A program made the position numbers and the translations under genes. The notes below the pieces were generated by a model. It was not told where the DNA came from and searched no databases. It was given only the letters and a program-made list of their open reading frames with translations. A stretch of 64,000 nt of DNA, from NCBI GenBank assembly GCA_021789215.1, contig JAJYJS010000002.1, positions 5,762 through 69,761 of the forward strand. The letters run 5' to 3'. Source of the stretch: Nitrospirota bacterium (GTDB lineage: Bacteria; Nitrospirota; Thermodesulfovibrionia; Thermodesulfovibrionales; JdFR-88). This document shows positions 17,538 to 27,776 of the stretch, piece by piece. Every line of letters starts with the position of its first letter. The stretch's first letter is position 1.

Positions 17538-19190
17538 ATGTTGAGGGAGCTGAGGATAAGGAACTTTGCCATAATAGGCGAACTGCCAGTCCAGTTCGAC
17601 AGGGGCCTGACAGTGCTCACCGGGGAGACCGGCGCGGGGAAATCCATCATAGTCGATGCGCTGGGAGTCGCCCTGGGCGGCAGGGCCTATTCCGAGATGA
17701 TAAAGACCGGAAGCGATTCCGCCGTCGTGGAGGTCTTTTTCGAGTGCGGCCCCCACCCCCTTCTGGACAGACTGGGCATAGAGCAGGATGGCGGCATCAT
17801 CTTCAGGCGCATCATATCTTCCGCCTCCGGGAAGAACAGGGCATACATCAATAATACGCTGGTCAGTGCCCAGACGCTTTCGGAAGCCGGCAAGGACCTG
17901 GTCGACATACACGGCCAGCATGAGCATCAGGGCCTGCTGTCCCCGCAAAACCAGCTCTTGATTCTCGACCAGTCCGCAGGCATCCAGTTGGAAAAAGAGC
18001 GTTTCAGCGCGTTTTTTGGAGAAGTAAAAGCCATTGAGGAAAGGCTCGAAGCGCTGAAAGAATCCCTCCGGGAGAGGGCCAGGACACGCGACCTCCTCTC
18101 GTTTCAGGCAGAGGAAATCCTGGCGGCGGAGCTGTCTCCGGGCGAAGAGGAAAAACTAGCCGCCGAGAAAAAGATGCTCTGCGGCATGGCGAGGCTCAAG
18201 GAATTGGCCGAATCCGTATACATGCTGCTCTACGGCTCCGAAGGGGCCGTCTCAGAGGGCCTTTCCAAGGCAAGGGCGGCCCTTGGGGAGATGGCCTCGA
18301 TAGACATGAACGCGAGGGAGCCCCTTCAAATGCTGGAATCCGCCTCCCCGCTTATCGAGGAGGCGGTGAGATACGTCCGTTCCGCAAGAGAGGATTACGA
18401 GCTGGACCCGGAGCGGCTGAACCATGTCGAGGAAAGACTTGAACTCATCGGGAAGCTGAGGAAAAAATACGGCGCGAGCATCGAGGAGATACTTGGTTTT
18501 CTTGAGAACGCGCAGGCGGAGCTTAAAAAGCTGGACTCGATTGAGGAAGACAGCGCCGCTTTGGAAAAGGAGTTTTCCCAAAAAAAGGCGAAACTCCTCG
18601 ACGCCGCCCTTGCGCTTTCCAAAAAGAGGGAAAAGGCCGCGGCGGAGGCGGAGAAAGCGGTAACATCCATCCTGAAGGGGCTGGCGCTGGAGAATGCCGA
18701 GTTCAGGATAGAGCTTGCAAGGGCGGAGCAGCCCGGCCCGGACGGCATGGACAGGACGGAGTTCCTTTTCAACGCCAACCCCGGGGAGGGGCTGAAACCG
18801 CTTGCGAAGGTGGCCTCGGGCGGGGAGCTTTCAAGGCTGATGCTTGCCATAAAGAGCGCGATGAGGGGCCAGGATGTGCCCGTCCTGATATTCGACGAGG
18901 TGGACGCTGGAATCGGCGGCAAGGCGGCCGTCAACGTGGCGGCCCGGCTCAGGGAACTGGCAAAGACGCACCAGGTGCTTTGCATATCTCATCTGCCGCA
19001 GATAGCCTCGGCGGGAGACAATCATCTGCTTGTGGAAAAGACCCTGGCAAAAAACGGCACAAGCGTAAGCATAAGGCGGCTCGCCGCAGGGGAAAGGGAA
19101 GAGGAAATAGCCAGGATGCTTGGCGGCAAGATTACGGGCGCGTCTATAAAACACGCCAGAGAACTTATTGAAAGAGGGACCTCACAATGA
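17538..19190 (+). CDS. recN: DNA repair protein RecN
   Basis: SMC-like ATPase that gathers broken DNA ends in recombinational repair. Walker A GETGAGKS at residues 28-35, a long central coiled coil (about 150-370, Glu/Lys/Ala-rich), then the ABC signature [12 protein letters not shown] and Walker [16 protein letters not shown]. 550 residues from ATG 17538 (a GTG one codon earlier is possible). Its 3' end overlaps the ferredoxin start as ATGA. Confidence 0.95.
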   Translation: MLRELRIRNFAIIGELPVQFDRGLTVLTGETGAGKSIIVDALGVALGGRAYSEMIKTGSDSAVVEVFFECGPHPLLDRLGIEQDGGIIFRRIISSASGKNRAYINNTLVSAQTLSEAGKDLVDIHGQHEHQGLLSPQNQLLILDQSAGIQLEKERFSAFFGEVKAIEERLEALKESLRERARTRDLLSFQAEEILAAELSPGEEEKLAAEKKMLCGMARLKELAESVYMLLYGSEGAVSEGLSKARAALGEMASIDMNAREPLQMLESASPLIEEAVRYVRSAREDYELDPERLNHVEERLELIGKLRKKYGASIEEILGFLENAQAELKKLDSIEEDSAALEKEFSQKKAKLLDAALALSKKREKAAAEAEKAVTSILKGLALENAEFRIELARAEQPGPDGMDRTEFLFNANPGEGLKPLAKVASGGELSRLMLAIKSAMRGQDVPVLIFDEVDAGIGGKAAVNVAARLRELAKTHQVLCISHLPQIASAGDNHLLVEKTLAKNGTSVSIRRLAAGEREEEIARMLGGKITGASIKHARELIERGTSQ

Positions 19191-19432
19191 AGACAAAAAG
19201 CGGAGCGGGCAAAAGCAAAAAAGGTTTTATCACCATAAACAGGGAGCTGTGCAAGGGCTGCAAATTTTGCATCCTCGCCTGCCCCAATGGGGTGCTCGAG
19301 TTCGACAAGGACCTGAACAGCCAAGGGTTTTTCCCCGCCATGCCGACCAGGGTTGAAAACTGCACGGGATGCGCTCTGTGCGCCCAGATGTGCCCCGAAG
19401 TGGCAATAGAGGTCTGGGTGGAGGGTGTTTAA
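19187..19432 (+). CDS. Two-[4Fe-4S] ferredoxin (KorD/PorD-like)
   Basis: An 81-residue protein with two CxxCxxCxxxC clusters: Cys22/25/28/32 and Cys59/62/65/69. The spacing and sequence resemble the delta subunit of 2-oxoacid:ferredoxin oxidoreductases. The catalytic subunits are not next to it here: the next gene is convergent, overlapping by 4 bp. Coupled to recN by ATGA. It may be an orphan subunit or an independent electron carrier. Confidence 0.9.
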   Translation: MKTKSGAGKSKKGFITINRELCKGCKFCILACPNGVLEFDKDLNSQGFFPAMPTRVENCTGCALCAQMCPEVAIEVWVEGV

Positions 19433-20826
19433 AGCAGGTACTCCGCTATATTTATCTTGAATTTTACGGGGTCGAGCGCCCTTTTTATGCTTCTGACATA
19501 AACGCCTGAGGCGTTCTTCTCGGCAAGGTCCGCCACGTAGGGCGCAGTCTTGTTGCCCATGCTGTCGGTTATGACCGTGACCTTCGGCCTTACGAAATTG
19601 GCGGAGTTCACCCCGGAAACAATGCCAAGCTCCCTTGTGTCGAGCATTACGACGCTCCCCACCGGATAAACTCCCACCAGGTTGACGAAGAACTTCAAGA
19701 GAAGCGGATCCAGCTGAGTGCCGGAGCGCCCAAGCATTATGCTCAGCGCCTTGTCCGGGGACATGGGCGTCCTCGAATACACCCTTGAAGAAGTCATGCC
19801 GTCATACTGGTCGGCTACGCTCACAATACGTGAAAAGAGGTCCAGTTCGGATATCCTCATCGCCTTCGGATACCCGGTGCTGCCGTCATGGATATGGTGC
19901 TCGTATGAGACTATGGCCGAGCGTATCGAGGAATAATCAAAGCTCTTCATCCTGCATATTGCCTTGACGCCGGCAGCCGAGTGCTTTTTCATTATCTCCC
20001 ATTCCTCCGGGGTAAAGCTCGAAGGCTTGTTCAGCACCTCGGGCGGTATCTCCGTTTTCCCTATGTCATGAAAAAGCGCCACGAGCCCAAGCTCCATTAG
20101 GGCCTTCTTGCCAAGCCCTATCTTCTGCCCAAGCGCAATGGACAGTATGCTCACATTCACAGAGTGGTGGAACGTGTACTCGTCATAGTTCTTGATGGCC
20201 GTCATGCCCAGAAGGAATTCCTCCTTGTCGAGCAGGGTGTCCACCATGGATTCCACTATCCTCTTGGCCTTTTTTATGTTTACGCGCTCTCCCGTTTTTA
20301 TCTTGTTCATCACGCCGCGGGCAAAGGAGACCGCGTTGAAATACGTCCTCTTCACGGTCTTCCTCAGGTCGTGTTCGGCCTCTTCCGAAATCCTTCTGAG
20401 CCCTCCGGTTTCCATGCATTTTATATGCTCCAGCCCAGCCGAAAGCTCTTCAAAGGGATCGGCCGAGAACTGGCATGCGATGAAGGACGCGAGGAACGCC
20501 TGGACATCCTCGGGCTTGATCTCGCAGTTGAATTTCAGGCGGCCCAGGGAGCGCTTTTTGAATTCCCTCTGGAGGAAATCGAAGTTGAGCAGGTACTCCA
20601 TCGAGAATTTCACCCGCTCGCCGTTAAGATAGAAATACTCCCCGATGAGTTCAAGCTCCACCGGGCCCTCTTCGAATATGAGCCCATTCACCATGAGCAC
20701 GAATTTTTCGACAGATGTGGCCACGGCGATATTGGTGGGATTGTGAATCTGTGAGGTGCGGACGATGACGGCCATCTGGTTGACAACGTCCTTTGACAGC
20801 AGGGCGGACTGCCGGCTAATTCCCAT
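19429..20826 (-). CDS. HD-GYP domain protein (probable cyclic di-GMP phosphodiesterase)
   Basis: 465 residues. The N-terminal ~190 residues are a family-unknown sensor-like region. The HD-GYP domain (about 210-400) shows HHSVNVSILS, the metal-binding LFHDIGKTEIP and a YEHHIHDGSTGYPKA block with the GYP signature. Such domains hydrolyse cyclic di-GMP. No transmembrane segment is seen, so it is likely cytoplasmic. ATG at 20826 overlaps the stop of the HEAT-repeat gene by 11 nt, suggesting the two proteins act together. Confidence 0.9.
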   Translation of the reverse strand: MGISRQSALLSKDVVNQMAVIVRTSQIHNPTNIAVATSVEKFVLMVNGLIFEEGPVELELIGEYFYLNGERVKFSMEYLLNFDFLQREFKKRSLGRLKFNCEIKPEDVQAFLASFIACQFSADPFEELSAGLEHIKCMETGGLRRISEEAEHDLRKTVKRTYFNAVSFARGVMNKIKTGERVNIKKAKRIVESMVDTLLDKEEFLLGMTAIKNYDEYTFHHSVNVSILSIALGQKIGLGKKALMELGLVALFHDIGKTEIPPEVLNKPSSFTPEEWEIMKKHSAAGVKAICRMKSFDYSSIRSAIVSYEHHIHDGSTGYPKAMRISELDLFSRIVSVADQYDGMTSSRVYSRTPMSPDKALSIMLGRSGTQLDPLLLKFFVNLVGVYPVGSVVMLDTRELGIVSGVNSANFVRPKVTVITDSMGNKTAPYVADLAEKNASGVYVRSIKRALDPVKFKINIAEYLL

Positions 20827-22456
20827 ATTCTATCCGCTTGATGGCGTTATAGGCATATTCGCTGAGCAGCCTGTTCTTGGATCCCCTCAGCTTCTGAAGG
20901 TGCGAAAGGGCCTCCTTGTGCCCAAGCAGCCCGAGGGTGTAAGCGGCACATGCCTTCAGCTCATCCCTGCGCGCTTTTTTGAAAAAGGAGGTCGCCTTCA
21001 GCGTCTTCATGAGAAAGTCTATGACCTCCTCGTTGTTCCAGTTTGCAAGCACCTCGAAATACTCCTTTTTTTCGTTCATGTCCAGATTGCCAAGGCCCTT
21101 ATCGGACACCTTTTGCAGCATTATCTTCTTGGCGGCTTCCGTCCTTATCCTGCCAAGCGCCCTTGCCGCGGTAGTCCTGATCGAAGGCTCCGGATCGCCC
21201 AATGCCTCCTTGAGCGTCTGGACAACCCCCTGTCCTCCGAGTTCGCCAAGCGCCCTCAGGACCTCCATCCTGACACGGGTGTCCGAATGGTTCACCGCCC
21301 TGACAAGGAACTCCACCGCCCTCCTGTCGCCTATTTTTCTGAATATGTAGATTATGTTGCGCACGACATACCAGCGCGGGTCGGAAAGCCCCCTGGCGAG
21401 GGCCTGAATGTCCTTGTTGCCAAGGAAGGCAAGTGCGTTTATCAATATCTTCCTTGCTTCTATGGTCTTTAGCTCGCCAAGGATGGATATGAAGGAGGAT
21501 ATCGCTTCCTTGTCCAGGTGCTGGACGTAATCGGCAAAGACGCCGTCCTCGGTGATAAGGCCCGAATCCAGGTGCTCACCAAGCATTTTTATTATGTTTT
21601 GCGATGATGCAAACACAAAGAGCATTTCAAGGTTTTTCTTCAGGAGGTCCGGGGTGGACTCATTTATTTTCTTTCTGGCCTCCTCAAGCATGTGGACGGC
21701 CGATAGCAGATCGCCGCTCCTGACGGAGTATTCGAAGGAGTCCCTTACAAGCTCCGCTATCTCCGGATATTCCGCCGGTGAGGCAGTCTGGAACAGTTCG
21801 AAGAGTATCCCGGTAAACTTGCGGGCCTTGTCCGAGGAATCGTTCTCTATCTGGTTCACCAGCTCTATGAGGTCGGCGTTGGTAATGGGCATGACCTCTA
21901 TCTCCCTGTGCTCGAATTCCTCCTTCAGCACCTCTTCGTATGCCTTTTTCAGCTCGCTCTGTTCGGTCATTTCCACCTTTGCGTGCGTCGTGGCCTCCGA
22001 TTCGTAGACCTCGTCTTCAAGGAGGAAGTTCTCGTCAACCGCGTATTTGATATGGTCGAAATCCTTTTCCCACAGAAGGGTCACCACGTCCTCGTCATTG
22101 CCCTGCCGCTCGAAATCGAAGGAAATGGCCTGGAGGAATTCCCTCAGTTCGTCCATGGCGAGCCCGCGCTTGAAGGCGAGCGTCCTCACCCCGTCCTTGA
22201 AGAAAAAGAAGGCAAGGTTGTCGTCCTTGTCCACGGCCTGATATATTGCGTGCTCGCCCAGGAATATCTCGTTCTGCCTTACCCTCAGCTCGAAATCGCC
22301 CTGCTGCTCCAGAAATTCCTCGAACTTCCTGTAAGTCTCTTCGATGGTCCGCGCATAAACAGGGTTGTTGACCGGGTACATGCGGAGGTTTTTCTTGGCC
22401 TTCTGGAGAGCGACTATAAGCTCCTGGGCAGGTTTTATGTCATCAACCAGGTCCAT
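20816..22456 (-). CDS. HEAT-repeat protein
   Basis: About 546 residues from ATG 22456; an in-frame GTG at 22474 would add six. The N-terminal ~250 residues are acidic with no recognised domain. The C-terminal half has HEAT/PBS-lyase-like repeats (for example AVNHSDTRVRMEVLRALGEL and ALGDPEPSIRTTAARALGRI), about 31 residues each. These form protein-interaction scaffolds. The translational overlap with the HD-GYP gene is the only functional clue. Confidence 0.85.
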   Translation of the reverse strand: MDLVDDIKPAQELIVALQKAKKNLRMYPVNNPVYARTIEETYRKFEEFLEQQGDFELRVRQNEIFLGEHAIYQAVDKDDNLAFFFFKDGVRTLAFKRGLAMDELREFLQAISFDFERQGNDEDVVTLLWEKDFDHIKYAVDENFLLEDEVYESEATTHAKVEMTEQSELKKAYEEVLKEEFEHREIEVMPITNADLIELVNQIENDSSDKARKFTGILFELFQTASPAEYPEIAELVRDSFEYSVRSGDLLSAVHMLEEARKKINESTPDLLKKNLEMLFVFASSQNIIKMLGEHLDSGLITEDGVFADYVQHLDKEAISSFISILGELKTIEARKILINALAFLGNKDIQALARGLSDPRWYVVRNIIYIFRKIGDRRAVEFLVRAVNHSDTRVRMEVLRALGELGGQGVVQTLKEALGDPEPSIRTTAARALGRIRTEAAKKIMLQKVSDKGLGNLDMNEKKEYFEVLANWNNEEVIDFLMKTLKATSFFKKARRDELKACAAYTLGLLGHKEALSHLQKLRGSKNRLLSEYAYNAIKRIEYGN

Positions 22457-22510
22457 AGCGCTTAAAATTAACACATGCCGGAGGACTCGGTCAAATCAGC
22501 CCCAAAGCGG

Positions 22511-22792
22511 TCAAACCAGGATTACCCTTTTCGATTTTGCGAAGTTCCTTATGACCATTGCCGACGCAAAAAGCCTCTGAAGTTTAAGGTTTCTGAGCCT
22601 GATGCCCTGGATGTCGTTGAAAGGGAATTTCTCCGACCTGATCTCTACCTGGAACTTGTTTATCTCCTGGTAAAGTAATTTCAGGGATTCGATGTCAAAG
22701 GGCTTGAGGAAGATGGGGTTCACTGTCACGTAGCCCTCGGAGATGTCCCGGGCGATGGCCTTAAGGCTCTTTCCCCTTGGGTTATTCGGCAA
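22511..22792 (-). CDS. Small unknown protein downstream of tatC
   Basis: 93 residues if started at TTG 22792, which overlaps the tatC stop by 11 nt; a GTG 21 codons in is an alternative. Composition is soluble and charged, with no Cys cluster, signal or membrane helix. I do not recognise the family. Its support is position: it fills the space between tatC and the HEAT gene, on the same strand. Confidence 0.5.
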   Translation of the reverse strand: MPNNPRGKSLKAIARDISEGYVTVNPIFLKPFDIESLKLLYQEINKFQVEIRSEKFPFNDIQGIRLRNLKLQRLFASAMVIRNFAKSKRVILV

Positions 22793-23561
22793 CCGGCTTC
22801 GCCCGCCTTACGAAAATCCTCGAAGCGAGGATGCCCACTTCATAAAGCACTATTATGGGCAGGGCCATCAGGGTCTGGTTGAAGGCATCCGGCGTCGGGG
22901 TGAGGATGGCCGCTATTATGAACGCCAGGAGTACGGCGTACTTCCTGTTTTTCGCCAGGGTCTGCGTGGAGACTATGCCCATCCGGGTAAGTATCACGAT
23001 GACCACCGGCATCTCGAAGACGATCCCGAAGGCCAGTATGAATTTCAGGCAGAAATCCATGTAATGGCCTATGGATATCATCGGGGTCATGTACTCCGTT
23101 TTATACGTGAGCAGGAATTGAAGCGCAAACGGGAGGACCACCAGGAAGCAGAAGGACGCCCCCGCAAGGAACAGGACCGTGCCCGAGAGGACGAAAGGGG
23201 TCACGTATTTTTTTTCCTTGGTGAGAAGCCCCGGAGATATGAACTTCCATATCTGATAAAAGATGACGGGAATGGAAATGATCACCCCGGCTATGAACGA
23301 TATCTTGAGGTGCATCCAGAACGCCTCCGCCGGGGCCAGAAAGACCAGCTTGGGCGGATCGGGCTTCGTTATGTATTTGACAAACGGATACGCCAGCGTG
23401 ATCTTCGGGTATGTGCTCATGGGCATGAGCAGGAGTTTGAATATCGACTCGGAATAGGTAAAACACGCTATAAAGGCCGCCATGATGACGGTCAGTGAGA
23501 CAAACAGCCTTTTCCGCAGCTCTACCAGGTGCTCGGTGAGAGGCATCTTCGAGTCAGTCAT
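22782..23561 (-). CDS. tatC: Sec-independent protein translocase TatC
   Basis: Inner-membrane receptor of the twin-arginine pathway. The N-terminal LTEHLVELRKRLF motif and six hydrophobic segments are present; the periplasmic FxxEPAEAFW-like loop appears as LVFLAPAEAFWMHLK. 259 residues. Overlaps the tatA stop by one base and is followed by the small unknown ORF. Confidence 0.95.
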   Translation of the reverse strand: MTDSKMPLTEHLVELRKRLFVSLTVIMAAFIACFTYSESIFKLLLMPMSTYPKITLAYPFVKYITKPDPPKLVFLAPAEAFWMHLKISFIAGVIISIPVIFYQIWKFISPGLLTKEKKYVTPFVLSGTVLFLAGASFCFLVVLPFALQFLLTYKTEYMTPMISIGHYMDFCLKFILAFGIVFEMPVVIVILTRMGIVSTQTLAKNRKYAVLLAFIIAAILTPTPDAFNQTLMALPIIVLYEVGILASRIFVRRAKPVAE

Positions 23562-23839
23562 TATGCCTTCTTCCCATCCTCCACGGTCTGCTCTCCGGCG
23601 GGTTTTTCTGCCTGCTCTCCACCGGCGGGGTCTGCGGCCAGGGAGCCCTTTTTCTCCGATTCCTCCTGTTCAAGCCGGACCTCCCTGTCTATCTCCAGCT
23701 TGGCGTCCGTGAAAGCACGCTTCAACTCGGCCATGCCCTTGCCCAGTGTCCGCGCGAGTTCCGGAAGTTTTTTGGGGCCGAAGACAAGGAGCGCAATGAC
23801 AAAAATGACAATAAGCTCCTGAAAGCCTATATCGAACAT
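23561..23839 (-). CDS. tatA: TatA/TatB family translocase protein
   Basis: One N-terminal membrane helix (residues 5-20), the hinge FGPKKLPELART at 20-31, then an amphipathic helix and an acidic, Glu/Lys/Ala-rich tail; 92 residues. The FGPKKLPEL hinge and the length are between TatA and TatB, and only one such gene is next to tatC, so it may serve both roles or have a paralogue elsewhere. Confidence 0.9.
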   Translation of the reverse strand: MFDIGFQELIVIFVIALLVFGPKKLPELARTLGKGMAELKRAFTDAKLEIDREVRLEQEESEKKGSLAADPAGGEQAEKPAGEQTVEDGKKA

Positions 23840-23860
23840 AATTTTTATTATACCTGATTT

Positions 23861-24616
23861 TTAAAAGCGTCCGTAATTTCTTTCGAGGATCGCGCCTATC
23901 TGGAAGATGACCCTGAACTGCGGGTCCCCGTTTTTCAGATTGAACCCCACGCCTATGGTGTTATAGAAGCTGTCGCCAATGTACCTCAGACCGAAGCGGA
24001 GCTCCGAGAGGTCCACCTTGCTTGAGAAGGCCTCCTTCCTCAGCTGGAATTCACCCAGGGCCCTTATGTTATGGGTGGCCGCGAATTCAAGCCCCGCCAG
24101 CAGGTCGAACTCGTTTTTCAGGCTGGACTTGCCGGGTTTGGTGATAATCGCATTCAGATTGGCCATGAGCGGGCCCAGCTTCCTGCCCAGCGCCAGACCG
24201 CCTCCCACCCCTCCGTTCCTGCTGAACTCGTCCCTGCCGGTGGGGGCGTACCCCGTCACAAGTATGGCCGCCGAAGGGCCATACCTGCCCTGGTCGATGA
24301 ACCTGTACTTGAACGCGGCCCCAAGGTCTTCAAAGCCGCTCTCCCCTTCAAAGCCGTCCACATAGGGCAGGTTCAGCGTTATCTCGGCCCTGTTGGTGAC
24401 GCCGTATGCAAACCCAAGGGTATGACGGTAGAAATCAGGGGACTGGGTGCGCTCTATGTTTATCCCGAATGAGACATCGCCCTGTCTCAACGACTGCGTG
24501 CTGAAGGTGGAAAACACGCCGAAAGGCGGCTGGGGCTTTACCGTGCTCAGTTCGAATGCCTGCGAAATCCGGGGGAGAAGAAGGAGAAAAAAAAGCAGGG
24601 CCAATTTTTTCATCAT
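23861..24616 (-). CDS. Outer-membrane beta-barrel protein (putative transporter-like)
   Basis: 251 residues with a cleavable signal peptide (Lys-Lys, 12 hydrophobic residues, cleavage after SQA at about 19). The mature part alternates polar and hydrophobic residues in strands and ends in Phe, typical of outer-membrane barrels. It resembles the broad family of phenol-degradation meta-pathway-type channel proteins. Substrate unknown. It lies between mfd and tatA in the same direction. Confidence 0.7.
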   Translation of the reverse strand: MMKKLALLFFLLLLPRISQAFELSTVKPQPPFGVFSTFSTQSLRQGDVSFGINIERTQSPDFYRHTLGFAYGVTNRAEITLNLPYVDGFEGESGFEDLGAAFKYRFIDQGRYGPSAAILVTGYAPTGRDEFSRNGGVGGGLALGRKLGPLMANLNAIITKPGKSSLKNEFDLLAGLEFAATHNIRALGEFQLRKEAFSSKVDLSELRFGLRYIGDSFYNTIGVGFNLKNGDPQFRVIFQIGAILERNYGRF

Positions 24617-24635
24617 TCAAAATAACAGAATCTCC

Positions 24636-27600
24636 CTATGCTGTCAAATGAGCCAGGACGGAGGAAATATCCCTGAGGACTTTCCGTTCGGAGACGAGCA
24701 CGTCGAAGAAAAAACCATCAGGGGAGAACTTGAGCCTGCCCTGGAACTCCGCAAGCAGCTTTTCCACCGGCACGGACGCGCCCTGTCTGAGATGAAAGCG
24801 GGCCATCCCGTCAAACTGGGTTATGCGCTCCACCTGTGATTTTTCCGATGCAATCCTGAGATCCATTATCTGAAGCAGGTTTTTCACCTCATCGGGCAGC
24901 GGACCGAACCTCTCCTCCATTTCGTCGGAAATCCGTTCGAGGTCCCCGGCCGCGCCGGAACCGGCAATCCTCCTGTAGACGCTGAGGCGGAGCGAGACGT
25001 CCTCGATATATGTTTCGGGTATGAGGGCGTCCACCTTCAATTCCACCAGAGGCATCGTCTTTTCCTTCACCTCCTCGCCCCGGAGCTCGGCCACGGCCTT
25101 CTCCAGAAGCTCCAGATACATATCGAAGCCAAGGTCTGCAATGTAGCCGGACTGCTCCGCGCCGAGCAGGTTGCCCGCGCCCCTTATCTCAAGGTCCTTC
25201 ATGGCCACCCTGAAACCCGCCCCAAGATAGCTCAATTCCTCCAGGGCCTGAAGGCGCTTTTTCGCGTCATCGGTGATTATGTCATGCCCTGGTATCAGGA
25301 ACAGGGCATAAGCCCTGATGCTCCCCCTGCCGACCCTTCCCCTTAGCTGATAAAGGTCGGCAAGGCCCATCATGTCCGCCCTGTCCACGATTATCGTGTT
25401 GGCGTTCGGGATATCGAGCCCCGCCCCGATAATTGCTGTCGAGACGAGCACGTCCAATGCCCCGTCCATGAACCTTATCATCGTGTCCTCAAGCTGCTTT
25501 TCCCCCATCCTGCCGTGGGCCATGCCCAAACGCGCGGAGGGAAGGAGACCATTCAGCAGCTCAAGGATTTTATGGATGTCCTCTATCCTGTTGTGGACCA
25601 GAAATACCTGTCCGCCCCTTGAAAGCTCCTTCTCTATGGCCTCTTTGATGAGCTGCTTCTGGAAAACGGCCACGGTGCTCTTCACCGCAAGCCTTTCTTC
25701 GGGAGGGCTTTCGATGACGCTCATGTCCCTTATGCCCGAAAGCGCCATCTGGAGAGTGCGCGGTATGGGCGTTGCCGTAAGCAGGAGCACGTCCACGTTC
25801 TTTCTGAGCTCCTTTATCCGCTCCTTGTGGGCGACCCCGAAGCGGTGCTCCTCGTCTATTATCAATAGCCCCAGGTTCCTGAAGCTGAGCCCCGTCTTGA
25901 GGAGCGCGTGCGTGCCTATGAGGATATCGGTCTCGCCCTTCTCGAACGCCTCAAGGGCCGCTGTCTTTTCGGCCCTGGACTTGAACCGGCTTATATAATC
26001 TATTTTTACGGGAAAGGCCGAAAACCGCTGTGTGAAGGTCCTGAAATGCTGCTCGCAAAGGAGCGTCGTGGGGACGAGCACCACCACCTGCTTGGCGTCG
26101 TATGCGGCCTTGAAGGCGGCCCTCATGGCCACCTCCGTCTTGCCATACCCCACGTCGCCGCACAACAGCCGTTCCATGGGCCTTGGGCTTTCCATGTCTT
26201 TTTTGACCTCACCGATGGAGCGGAGCTGATCGGGGGTTTCCTCGTAGGGGAAGAAGCTGTCAAACTCCCTGTGAAGCTCGGTGTCCGGGCTGAAGGCAAA
26301 ACCCTTTGAGATTTCCCTTCCGGCGTAAATCTTCACGAGCTGCCCGGCCATTTCCTTGAGACGGCGCTTTACCTTTGCCTTCTTCCGTTCCCATACCTTG
26401 CCGCCAAGCCTGTCCAGCTCAGGGCTGGCCCCTTCCGGCGTCTTGTACTTGTGGATCTTCTCTATCCCGTAAAACGGAAGGTATATCCTGTCCCCTTTTG
26501 CATACTCAATAACAAGCATGTCCGTTGCGTACCCGTCAGTGCTCTGCCTGATGAACCCGGCGAATTTGCCTATGCCGTGGTCGCTGTGCACTATGTAATC
26601 CCCGGCGGAGAGGTCGTCTATATTTTGCAGGAGGCCGGACATCTTCGACTTCCTCATCGGCTTCCACGCCGGTTTCGCCCCGAAAAGTTCCTTGTCGGTA
26701 ATCAGGAAAAAGCCCGGCAGGTGGACGCCCGCTGAAAGACTGCCGGTGGTAATGCAGATGCCCCCCTCATACGAAAGCACATCTTCCGGTTTCAGAATGG
26801 GGACGTGGAGGCCCTCTTCCCAGAGGATGTTTTTTATCCTTTCGGCCTGCGAGCCGGACGAGAGCACAAAAAGGATGCCGCCCATGCTCCGGAGACGCTT
26901 TACCGCAAGCGGAAGCTCCGTAATGTCCCGTCTTTCACTATGGAGCACGCCCAGGCCTGAAAGGCCCATCACGCCGGCATCCATGCCTTCTCCCTTGATG
27001 GGGTGTCTTGTAAGCGTCACAGCTCCGTCAGGCAGCCCCTCGCCGCTTTCCAGGGCAAAGATGGAGTTGAAAAAACCGCTCAGGTCTGGCGCTTCGCCCT
27101 CTTCGGGCTCCGCGGCGGGAAGGACGAGGACGGAGGAAACGTCTCTGGTGTGCATCTGGGTTTCGACATCGAAAAGCCTCATCGTATCGACGTCGTCTCC
27201 GAAGAATTCCACCCGGACAGGGTCTTCGGCGCCCGCTGGGAAGATGTCCAGTATCCATCCCTTGAGCCTGAACTGCCCCGGAAGGGTGACAAGCGGCACG
27301 TGCTTGTAGCCAAGCCTGAGGACCCTCTGCTCCAGTTCCTGCCGGGGAAATTCGCCCGGATAGCTCAGGCTTACGGATTCCTTCCGGACCTCCGCAGCCT
27401 TCCATAGCGGGGCCGACAGGGACGGTTTGGAGGCTATTACGGAGGGCTTTTTCCCCGCGGGTTGGCCGAGCGAGAGGGAAAAACGCGCCCTCTTGCCGGA
27501 AATGTCGGGGCCGTCCGGCTCCGGCAGGAAATAGACGTTCTCTTTTTTGCCGTGCAGGACGGACAGGAAGAAATCGATGTCCTTGACAAGCTTGAGGGCT

Positions 27601-27776
27601 TCCTCCTCGCTTTCAGCGGCGGCAATGAACGGCCTGCGCTCCTTTGCGCCGTTTTCGAGCTCAAGAAGGCTTAAGAACAAAGCGGGGGCGGAGCCCCTTA
27701 AGGAATGTATCCTTTCGCCAGGGCCGGCTGATGCGAGAGCGCTCCCGAACTCATTGAAGATTTTTAAGAGGTTCAC
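24636..27776 (-). CDS. mfd: Transcription-repair coupling factor Mfd
   Basis: Displaces stalled RNA polymerase and recruits UvrA. Domains in order: UvrB-like N-terminal region (1-~330), RNA polymerase-interacting CarD-like domain (~385-450, GDYIVHSDHGIGKF), then a RecG-like translocase with GDVGYGKTEVAMRAA, DEEHRFGV and LLTATPIPRTLQMAL, and the TRCF domain at the C-terminus. 1046 residues, about 100 shorter than E. coli Mfd. The start is GTG, overlapping the hldE2 stop (GTGA). Confidence 0.96.
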   Translation of the reverse strand: MNLLKIFNEFGSALASAGPGERIHSLRGSAPALFLSLLELENGAKERRPFIAAAESEEEALKLVKDIDFFLSVLHGKKENVYFLPEPDGPDISGKRARFSLSLGQPAGKKPSVIASKPSLSAPLWKAAEVRKESVSLSYPGEFPRQELEQRVLRLGYKHVPLVTLPGQFRLKGWILDIFPAGAEDPVRVEFFGDDVDTMRLFDVETQMHTRDVSSVLVLPAAEPEEGEAPDLSGFFNSIFALESGEGLPDGAVTLTRHPIKGEGMDAGVMGLSGLGVLHSERRDITELPLAVKRLRSMGGILFVLSSGSQAERIKNILWEEGLHVPILKPEDVLSYEGGICITTGSLSAGVHLPGFFLITDKELFGAKPAWKPMRKSKMSGLLQNIDDLSAGDYIVHSDHGIGKFAGFIRQSTDGYATDMLVIEYAKGDRIYLPFYGIEKIHKYKTPEGASPELDRLGGKVWERKKAKVKRRLKEMAGQLVKIYAGREISKGFAFSPDTELHREFDSFFPYEETPDQLRSIGEVKKDMESPRPMERLLCGDVGYGKTEVAMRAAFKAAYDAKQVVVLVPTTLLCEQHFRTFTQRFSAFPVKIDYISRFKSRAEKTAALEAFEKGETDILIGTHALLKTGLSFRNLGLLIIDEEHRFGVAHKERIKELRKNVDVLLLTATPIPRTLQMALSGIRDMSVIESPPEERLAVKSTVAVFQKQLIKEAIEKELSRGGQVFLVHNRIEDIHKILELLNGLLPSARLGMAHGRMGEKQLEDTMIRFMDGALDVLVSTAIIGAGLDIPNANTIIVDRADMMGLADLYQLRGRVGRGSIRAYALFLIPGHDIITDDAKKRLQALEELSYLGAGFRVAMKDLEIRGAGNLLGAEQSGYIADLGFDMYLELLEKAVAELRGEEVKEKTMPLVELKVDALIPETYIEDVSLRLSVYRRIAGSGAAGDLERISDEMEERFGPLPDEVKNLLQIMDLRIASEKSQVERITQFDGMARFHLRQGASVPVEKLLAEFQGRLKFSPDGFFFDVLVSERKVLRDISSVLAHLTA

